11,625 nucleotides of DNA, taken from assembly GCA_015499985.1 (NCBI GenBank), contig JAAAUF010000487.1:1-11625 (forward strand). Reading direction: 5' to 3'. The stretch is from Haplosporangium gracile. Lineage: Eukaryota > Mortierellomycota > Mortierellomycetes > Mortierellales > Mortierellaceae. Made by a program: the position numbers and the translations under genes. The notes beneath the pieces were generated by a model. The model searched no databases, had not been told where the DNA came from, and saw only the letters and a program-made list of their open reading frames with translations. This document shows positions 1 through 6,599 of the stretch, piece by piece (the first letter of the stretch is position 1; every line of letters starts with the position of its first letter).

Positions 1-81
1 TTTTTTTTGGCTTGAAATGAGATATCTTTCATGATTCTGACCTGGCTTGTCCATTTTTCACGCCGTTTTTCATTTTTGCAG

Positions 82-183
82 GTTAAACTCAACCCACCTC
101 GACGACGCCGAGACCTGACTCTCACCTATAAATTGCCGGAGCTCGACGCTCTTCTGGCGCATCATCCATACACAATGTCATAG
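82..183 (+). CDS. Possible last exon of a gene entering from the left, unrecognised
   Basis: A pyrimidine-rich stretch ends in a good splice acceptor (TTTTTGCAG at 73-81) and is followed by an open frame of 33 codons closed by TAG at 181-183. The translation begins VKLNPPRRRRD and ends LDALLAHHPYTMS, with an Arg cluster followed by a Leu-rich stretch. It looks like coding sequence rather than random translation. A CTGAC-type branch point lies about 40 bases upstream of the acceptor. I do not recognise the family, and 33 residues are too few to assign one. It could also be chance. If real, bases 1-81 are the end of its last intron. Confidence 0.35.
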   Translation, partial: VKLNPPRRRRDLTLTYKLPELDALLAHHPYTMS

Positions 184-624
184 CAGATTCGTTCACGTAT
201 CAATTTCAAATGATCATGAGCACCTCTTATACCGTCGTATCCGATTGGAAATGGCTCACTTACGACTAGCAAGGCCGTTTCGAGACCAAAACCAAAAACG
301 GGCACTTCCTGCCCCCATCATGGAAACCCTATACGCGAACGAGATGCCACGATTATTTATTTGAATAAGAAGAAGTATTATCATAGCGCGTCTAATTGGA
401 CAGGAACAGAATATGTCCCTGATCAGGCGAGTCTTCTTAATTACTGGGATTGTAGTTGTCCTAACAAACCAGGCCTGTGGAGAGTTATGCTACTTATTCG
501 CATGTTATTTAAACAGCTTTTACCAAGCTTACCAGATCTGTTTATTTTGAACGTTTTTCATCCATGCTATTCTACCCTTTCTCTCATCCACACTCCCTCT
601 GCTTTTCTACATTTTGCCTCAAAG
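184..624. other. Intergenic stretch with CT-rich leader before the ARF relic
   Basis: No gene is seen here. The last 60 bases before 625 turn pyrimidine-rich (CCCTTTCTCTCATCC type) and finish with CAAAG directly before an ATG. This is the same leader style as the intact genes in the window, so the ARF relic appears to retain its own promoter region. A frame open from 361 to 855 only reflects the relic's frame extended upstream. Confidence 0.5.
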
Positions 625-1141
625 ATGGGCGCAGCGGCCTCACTCCCAATCTCGCTTTCTCAGCCACGCCGCCTCGCTACTTCCAGTCCACCATATTACA
701 TCATGATGGGACTCTCAGGGTCTGGCAAGACTGCGATTCTTTACCGCCTCTACATGAATCTGTACATCAGCTCTACTCCCTCCCTATCCGAGAACCTCGA
801 GACCATTAAATACGATCACAAGGACAGACGCGTCAAACGAATGTTTAATCTTTAGGACATCACCGAAGGAGGTGGTCATGCCCTTCGACAGTACGAGACT
901 TGGCGGACCGATTCTCGGTAGCATCTTCGGGGGATTATCTTTGTTGGCCTTGACGAACAAGCAGGACTGTCCTCATGCGATGTCTGTGACGGATGTGAGG
1001 GATCTCTTGGGGTTCGAGGGGCTGCCGAGTGAGCAGGTGTGGCGTATCCAAAGGGTGTCTGCAAAGTTGGACGAAGGTCTGAAAGATAGGTTTGACTGGC
1101 TGTTGGAACAATCTGACGTACATCTTTCAGGAATAAGCTGA
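625..1141 (+). pseudogene. Decayed ARF-family small GTPase
   Basis: The start MGAAAS fits an N-myristoylation signal (Gly2, Ser6), as in ARF proteins. P-loop GLSGSGKT lies at 709-732 and is followed by AILYRLY, matching the ARF pattern GKTTILYKL. LETIKYD matches the ARF switch I region. FNL, then a TAG stop at 853-855, then DITEGGG sits where ARFs have FNVWDVGGQ, so the stop occupies the place of the conserved Trp codon (TGG). A second in-frame TAG is at 919-921, before LRGIIFVG (the ARF GLIFVVD strand). Frame 1 is then lost and homology resumes one frame over: NKQD (G4 motif, 956-967), W.IQ..SA (G5) and a final EGLKDRFDWL. About 30 residues normally found between the IFVVD strand and NKQD are absent. 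The stop TGA is at 1139-1141, followed at once by AATAAA. ARFs recruit vesicle coats; with two stops, a frameshift and the deletion this copy should not make a working GTPase. Introns do not readily rescue it, although the first TAG resembles an acceptor. Confidence 0.85.
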
Positions 1142-1484
1142 AATAAAAAAGATATGATATTCATGAAAGTGTAAGAAACGAATGACCCTCTACGTAAAGA
1201 AGTCGACATTATCAGTTCTGACTTCGTGCACTCTCAGTATATATAAATGAAGGGGAGTGAAAGAAAGTCTTGCCAGGTGTGCAAGGTCGCGACAAGGACG
1301 CGAGATTTGGTTGAAAAGGTGCGATTTTTTTTTTATCAAAAGTGTGTGGCTTGGCCATTGGATCTCATTGGAGCCAGCCTTTGGCCTTCTTTAACAGGGG
1401 GAACTGGCAGCAATAGAAAAAGGGTTGAAAGAGGAGTAGCACTTTTGAATCATCCCCTTTCGACTCAACAGAACGACACCGGAC
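1142..1484 (+). promoter_or_regulatory. Promoter region of the RWDD1-type gene with paired inverted CCAAT boxes
   Basis: This 343-base gap carries two ATTGG motifs (inverted CCAAT) at 1357-1361 and 1367-1371, exactly one helical turn apart and about 115-130 bases before the start codon, the usual placement for this element. A TATATATAAA stretch at 1238-1247 lies upstream of them and is probably not this gene's TATA box. AATAAA at 1142-1147 could be a polyadenylation signal left from the ARF relic. The last 30 bases are C/A-rich. Function is inferred from motif and position only. Confidence 0.4.
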
Positions 1485-3057
1485 ATGACAGGTACCGACA
1501 CAGGGGCGAATGAATCATGGATTCGGCAGCCACTTTGAAAGACGAGAGGACATTGATCCATGTGACAAAACAACAAAAACAACAGCAGCAAGAATGTGAG
1601 CCTGATTCACAAGCAACACATGGCTGAACGGCTACTTTTTTTTTTCTTCATTTTTTCTTGTCGTTCTCGATGGACGACAATAGATTACAAGGAAGAACAG
1701 GCAAACGAGCTGGAGGCACTTCAGTCCATCTACCCCGATGAATACGAAGAGATCTCGGCCGACCCTGGCGAGTTTACTATTCTCGTTGTCCCCGACGAGC
1801 AGGACGGCGACGACACCTGTAAGTCGTTCTTTATACTATTGACATAATATTGCATACTCAACTGACTCCTCTCTAACGCCAGATTCAAACCAATTGATGA
1901 CTTACTCTTCAATTCTCTACACTGAACTGGTATAGACTCAATGAAGTTGAACGTCAAATACACAGAAACATACCCCGACACATTACCCGAGTTTTCGATC
2001 GACATGGAAGAAGGCGAACTGGACGAGGAGGACTTTGATACCATCATGAAGAAAGTCACCGAAGCTGTAAGTCGCGCCATCCGTCTGTCTGTCTGAGCAT
2101 ATATATTCTGAGGGAGAAAAAACAAACAGGAGCAAAAAAGGAGCATTGGACGACACGCCGCTTACAGCTTGGCAATGAGTAGCGGCGGGTCAATGTCCTC
2201 CTTGCATTGCAAAATCTCTGTATCACAATCCCTTCAACCAAAAAGACGGTGCCAAATTAACGAGAAATGTTGCCATTTTTTTTTGTTTATTTTCCGAATG
2301 TAATTGATAGGCTGAGGAGGCAATAGGAATGGGTATGGTCTTTTCAATGGCCTCGATCGCCAAGGATACTCTTTCGGAAATCATTATCAATAACAAGGAG
2401 AGGAGAGAGCGCGAGGCAGAGGAGAAGGCCCAGCGCGAGCTCGAGGTAAGCAGGGAAACAAACTCAACAGGATGAAATAGTACACATGAGGGACAATTGA
2501 TTCGACGGCAGGAAACACGTTGTAATGCAGCATGAAGCATTGGTACGGAAGTGATTGTGGATACGAACTCACTCGTCCTCATAAATTTTTGATTTACGTT
2601 TACTAGGAGGAGGAGAAGCGCAGGGAGGGAACAAAGGTCACAGTAGAGCTCTTCACAAGATGGAAGACTGCTTTCGATACAGAGATGGCTGAGAAGGAGC
2701 GGATCGAGAAGGGTCTGAAGAAGGAGGATCCCAAGATGCTGAAGCCTACCGGTGAGGAAGAACTCCCACTACTCCTACCTCCTTGGTCATGCCTATTGCT
2801 ATATATGTTGCCGTTTCTAATCTGCGCAAAATCTCTAACCTTTTGGCGAAAACATTATTTGATTTTCTTCCTGCATGCGTCGCGTAGGTCGTCAATTGTT
2901 CGAACGCGATCACAGCTTGGCCAAGTCGGATGCTACATTCATGGAGGAAGGAGATGTGGATGTCGATATTGCATTGTTCGAGCGCGAGCTTGTCATCTCT
3001 GATGATGAAGACGATAACGAGAATGATGTGCTTAGGAGTATCCGATCCTCCGACTAG
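1485..3057 (+). CDS. RWDD1: RWD-domain protein RWDD1/Gir2, DRG-binding partner
   Basis: Six exons: 1485-1491, 1684-1818, 1936-2066, 2311-2445, 2607-2751, 2888-3057. They total 723 bases and encode 240 residues, close to the 243 of human RWDD1. All five introns are GT-AG. The first exon is only seven bases (ATG, ACA, G). It joins to give MTDYKEEQANELEAL, which matches the animal start MTDYGEEQ.NELEAL and so fixes the start. The RWD domain spans roughly residues 8-115, with NELEALQSIYPDEY and the RWD signature YPDTLP (YPxxxP) in exon 3. A charged, Glu/Arg-rich helix follows (about 115-150). The C-terminal GRQLFERDHSLAKSD and DVDVDIALFE blocks match the DRG-family-binding region, and the tail is acidic. 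In yeast and animals this protein binds and stabilises the translational GTPase DRG2/Rbg2, and Gir2 also contacts the Gcn1 stress pathway; it acts in the cytosol on ribosomes. Orthology is well supported; partner binding is inferred from the family. Confidence 0.95.
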
Positions 3058-3166
3058 AAAATGAAAAAGAACCCCGCGGAAACCAACTAACATGCATCAA
3101 GACCATTTTAGATGTGTGCAAGTAGGACCAACAATAACCATTGAACACCAATGGGGTGTCTTCTCG

Positions 3167-3172
3167 AATAAA
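3167..3172 (+). terminator. Polyadenylation signal of the RWDD1-type gene
   Basis: A canonical AATAAA lies about 110 bases after the stop codon in an A-rich context. This is a suitable distance for a fungal 3' end. Confidence 0.5.
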
Positions 3173-3938
3173 AAACAAAAATAATGCACAAAGTAAATAT
3201 TGTACTTTGTGAGGTGACGGGTAGGCGGGCGGATCTAAACTGTCCATCAATTGGAGTTAAGGTCTGCTGGACATGTCTCCGAGTAGTATACGAATACGAT
3301 TGCCGAAACTCTTACGGGAAAAACGCCTGGATAGAAGAGATCTGCATAGGAATGAGAGTGATGAGGCGAAATGGTGCCATATCTGATTATCTTGCAAACG
3401 AGGAACAACATGGACACAGTGCTCTCTCATTTCCCATTGGTTGTGTCTTCTTTTGTTTTGTTGAGGTGTTGAATACATGAAATTGTTTACCCCTTACGTT
3501 GTCTTTTCCCTTTGTCTCCCTGCCCCTGCCTTCTTTTTTCTTTTTTTTTCAACGCCTCGTTTGTTTTGATTGACATCCCCGGTCATGTCTCGCCATTCAT
3601 CTCTCCTTATTTTTTTCCCCCCTGGATTGCTTTGCAGTGCTCACATTGGTTGTTGGTGGGGATAGCAATAATGCCATCCATACAAAGCCTTGCTTCGCTT
3701 TCTCTTTTCCCCCTGACTGACCGACCATTGAGTTCTCCCTAAGCAGTAGCAAGTTAGTTGTTGTTGGCATTTTTGTTTCCCTCTGACAAATCAATTTTTT
3801 TTTATTCCCGCCGCGAAGCATTAATAATCGTTGCGTAGAGGCGAGTCCTGTTTTACCCCGATCGTGTCTCTCACCTCTTGTTCTTCTCACGGCTGTTTCA
3901 TTATCTTTACATTTTTTTATTATTTTTTTCCACCGACT

Positions 3939-3945
<7 letters not shown>

Positions 3946-3980
<35 letters not shown>
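3946..3980 (+). repeat. (CTTT)n microsatellite
   Basis: Eight perfect CTTT units plus CTT lie in the pyrimidine tract upstream of GCLM. Poly-pyrimidine tracts like this are common at fungal promoters; this one is likely to vary in length between strains. Confidence 0.9.
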
Positions 3981-4332
3981 AATTCGCCCACACGTTTTCT
4001 TTCACTTCTTCTCAACACAACCAACTTTAAGACAACTGAAAAACACAAAGGCTCATTCACTTTTTCGAGAAATCAAAACGATCAGATCACAAACAACCTC
4101 CCCCTCCCTTCCTCGTCCACATTTTGGTCGACCGCAATCAAAACTTTATTCTCTGAAAAAAAAAAAAGTTTTCTTTCTTTTCTTCATTGCATAAAACATC
4201 CTTTTGAATTTTTTTTGTTTCCATTCATCTCTTTCTTCTCTTGCACCCCTCTCCACACATCCCTCAATTCGACATCAAGCGGGCCCGACCAACCTCACCA
4301 CCACCACCACCTAGCTCAAGAACAAGAACAAC

Positions 4333-4360
4333 ACATACATACATACATACATACATACAT
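4333..4360 (+). repeat. (ACAT)7 microsatellite in the GCLM leader
   Basis: Seven perfect ACAT units end eight bases before the GCLM start codon, so the repeat is almost certainly in the 5' untranslated region of the mRNA. Confidence 0.9.
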
Positions 4361-4368
4361 ATCCAAGA

Positions 4369-6104
4369 ATGACCGCACTGTCTTCAGAAACTCACAACGG
4401 AGCCACCAATGGATACACAAACGGATCGGCCGAGCACAACAACAACAACAACCACAACCACCAGTCGACAACAGAAGTTAGTGGCGCACGCACATTTGCC
4501 AACAATGCTTTCTTACACCTCACCCTCTATACTGGAAACACCATGCGTACGGGGACCACCGGCCAATTGAACACCTCGCTCAAAAAGTCGAACCAGGAGG
4601 TAAGAAAGACGGATTCAGTTGCCTTTTTTTTTGTTGGAGGTGGAGACAGGCAGTGCAAGAGAAGAAGAAGCGGGCAGGCTTTGAGAAAGAGTTTATTCAA
4701 CAACCAACTTCCACCAGCACCAGCATCACCAGCATCGTTTTCGCCGATCCATGAGGACAGTAACAACAGCAGCAGTCAGCGATGAGATCTTTTGCAAGAC
4801 CAGGCAAGGACATCAGAGGGGTAAACAAAGAGGATTCAAATGCATGCGCATAGAAGGAAAGAAAAAAAAAAAGAGGGAGAAGCGACGGAAGGGGGTGCGT
4901 GCACTATTATCTCTGAACAAACAAACAGTTAGAGAAAAAAAAACAAATGCGAATGGTTGGATTCTTCTGCTATAGCTATTATGACTCTGGTTGTATTTTT
5001 GACACTCCGGTGTGAAGGAGCCGACGTTTGATCTTGGTTGTGATGGCCGTTATGGCAGGCACCCACCTCCCCTGGGACAAGTCCTTCTCTTCAACTGCTT
5101 CTTGAAACATCAATCTCTAACCTTTTATTTCTTCTCTTGTATAGTTGGTTTCGGCTGTTCAGGAGACATTGCTCTACTCGGTCGACACTGCCCGTGTCAA
5201 GGGCTCATCCATCACCATCACGGACGAAACGAGTTTGGGACCATTGACTGGCGATCGTTCTCTTTATGAAGTCACAGGCAAGTCTAACTACAAACTGGAT
5301 TCTCTTACGCCTGACTATGGCTGACTAGGCTGGATGCAACAATGACAGTGGAATGTCTAACGTCAGACGCATGTTCTTTTCTTACAACAGTCAAGATGTT
5401 CTACCTCTCAGCAACAGAAGGAACACCTCTCTCAGTCGAGCAATTGACCGTTGCCTTTGCCGATCTGGAGACCGCTTTGGGGATCCCCGGCATCAAGATC
5501 GACCACTTCATTCTCTCTTTACCTCACCAGAGCTTTGACGAAAATGGGTTGGACGAGTCTGAGGTTGAGGCCTTCACCACCGAGATCAAGATCTCAGTCC
5601 TGCCCGTCTGGAAGAAGTTGTCCGAGTTGCGTCAGTCGGGACGGATCGGTCGTTTGGGCGTTGCCGAGTTCTCCAAGCAGCAGCTCGAGATTTTGAAGAC
5701 ATTGGCTACGGCCGAAGGTATGAATGCGCTCGCGCCCGAGGTCAACCAGGTCAACTTGCAGGATTGCTGTGTGCTCCCTCGGGATTTGATCAATTACGCC
5801 AAGGAGCAAGGAATCGAGCTGTTGACCCACGGAGACGCTGTCGAGATTTTGCCCAAGAACACATTTGCTGCCTTGTTGCAGCCTTTTCTTCCTGGCGCTG
5901 CTGCCTCTTTGACTCCTAACTTTGTCCTCAAATACTCGGCCTTTATTACCTGCAGAGGCCTTGTCGCCAAAAAGGGGTACGTTTTGTCTGATTCCTTTGC
6001 TCATTTTTCCTTGCATTGACGAATGAAGACATGTTTTCGCTAACGTACCTCGGTTCTTTTTTTCACTTGCTTTTAGATATATTGTGGATGCTTCCAGTGC
6101 ATAG
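4369..6104 (+). CDS. GCLM: Glutamate-cysteine ligase modifier subunit
   Basis: Four exons: 4369-4599, 5145-5277, 5391-5976, 6077-6104. They total 978 bases and encode 325 residues (human GCLM has 274). The protein is the regulatory, aldo-keto-reductase-like partner of the enzyme that makes gamma-glutamylcysteine, the first and limiting step of glutathione synthesis in the cytosol. Family marks: LHLTLYTGN near the start of the conserved part (human LHLQTGN), VKMFYLS, DHFILSLP, SGRIGRLGVAEFSKQQLE, NQVNLQDCCVLP.DL at about residues 240-251, IELLTHGD, LKYSAFITCRG and a final KKGYIVDASSA (human SKGYILQAK). About 45 N-terminal residues, including NNNNN and His/Asn-rich sequence, are extra and probably disordered. 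The second intron must use a GC donor to keep frame. The catalytic subunit is not in this window. Baker's yeast lacks this subunit while fission yeast and animals have it, so its presence fits an early-diverging fungus. The start is the first ATG after the ACAT repeat. Confidence 0.95.
4600..5144 (+). other. Long first intron of GCLM
   Basis: Donor GTAAGA follows CAG GAG, and the acceptor TTGTATAG precedes TTG GTT TCG, both in phase 0. At 545 bases it is the longest intron in the window. It contains an A-rich tract near 4862-4872 and no recognisable exon; the two flanking exons already join smoothly at the expected place in the family alignment. Confidence 0.8.
5278..5390 (+). other. GC-AG intron in GCLM
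   Basis: The exon end and donor read ACAG|GCAAGT, an exact match to the strong consensus typical of GC-AG introns. The acceptor is TTACAACAG, and a CTAAC branch-point candidate lies at 5357-5361. Joining 5277 to 5391 restores EVT-V-KMFYLS in frame. The nearest GT (AA|GTCTAA at 5282) would break the frame. Confidence 0.88.
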
Positions 6105-6599
6105 AGACCCAGAACGGGAGCAAAAGAGAGAATTTTAGATGTAGATCGAGTACATGACCAGACAACACCGCTATCACAAGCTAATAGATTCCCCCTTCAC
6201 CATTGATCAATGACGAAGCGAGAATTGGCGGGAACGTGTGTCTTTCTCCGCAGCTGCATTGACTGTTGCACAGTGTCATGACTATGATAGTCCATTGTAT
6301 AGCGCTGTGAATCTTTCTTTCTCCAACAGCTGTTTTTGGAGCCCACAATAGCAAAAGGTGTGAAAACAGACAACTTGAGTTGACGCTTGTTGCTGGCATC
6401 CTCAACAGCAACGAGAGTGAGGTGACTGTTCGGCATTAGTGCTCATAAAGACGTGAGCACGAATTTGTCGCACATCACCAACTTTTCTTTGTTTCTCGCA
6501 CTTCTCTTCTCTTCCCCCCTTTCTTTCTTCTCTTTCGTCCTTACTCTCACAACCACACTACATACGCGCACACACACACACACACACGCCACACTGACC
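6105..6599 (+). promoter_or_regulatory. Intergenic region and promoter/leader of AAGAB
   Basis: No gene is seen. The first part holds the GCLM 3' end, without a clear AATAAA. A perfect 12-base palindrome CATTGATCAATG lies at 6201-6212 and TTGGCGGGAA at 6235-6244. The last 120 bases go from CT-rich to CA-rich directly before the ATG. Confidence 0.45.
6569..6586 (+). repeat. (CA)9 microsatellite in the AAGAB leader
   Basis: Nine perfect CA units lie 13 bases before the start codon, in the 5' untranslated region. Confidence 0.9.

Larger units (their letters stand above)
3173..4368 (+). promoter_or_regulatory. Long intergenic region and CT-rich promoter/leader of GCLM
   Basis: About 1.2 kb with no convincing gene on either strand. 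From about 3480 the + strand becomes strongly CT-rich. It then changes to C/A-rich sequence (CACCACCACC, CAAGAACAAGAACA) just before the start codon. Two copies of CATTGGTTGT (inverted CCAAT box) lie at 3435-3444 and 3644-3653, roughly 930 and 725 bases before the ATG. The 98-codon frame at 3184-3480 and the minus-strand frame at 3597-3890 show no family signature, and I treat them as noise. Confidence 0.5.

Noticed and set aside
1238..1247. TATATATAAA as the TATA box of the RWDD1-type gene
   Set aside because: It lies about 240 bases before the start codon and upstream of the CCAAT pair, the wrong order for a core promoter; it may be just AT-rich sequence.
1730..2146. 138-codon minus-strand open frame
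   Set aside because: It is antisense to RWDD1 exons and introns; the Ser-rich content simply mirrors acidic codons on the other strand.
3184..3480. 98-codon frame, possible small gene
   Set aside because: It follows the AATAAA signal, has no recognisable motif, and its codons read like random sequence; it cannot be supported without expression data.
3831..4481. 216-codon open frame over the GCLM promoter and start
   Set aside because: It is mostly poly-Phe/Ser from the CT-rich tract and runs in a different frame across the well-supported GCLM first exon; it is a low-complexity artefact.
5012..5269. 85-codon frame covering GCLM intron 1 and exon 2
   Set aside because: It crosses the acceptor at 5144 in the wrong frame for the conserved protein.
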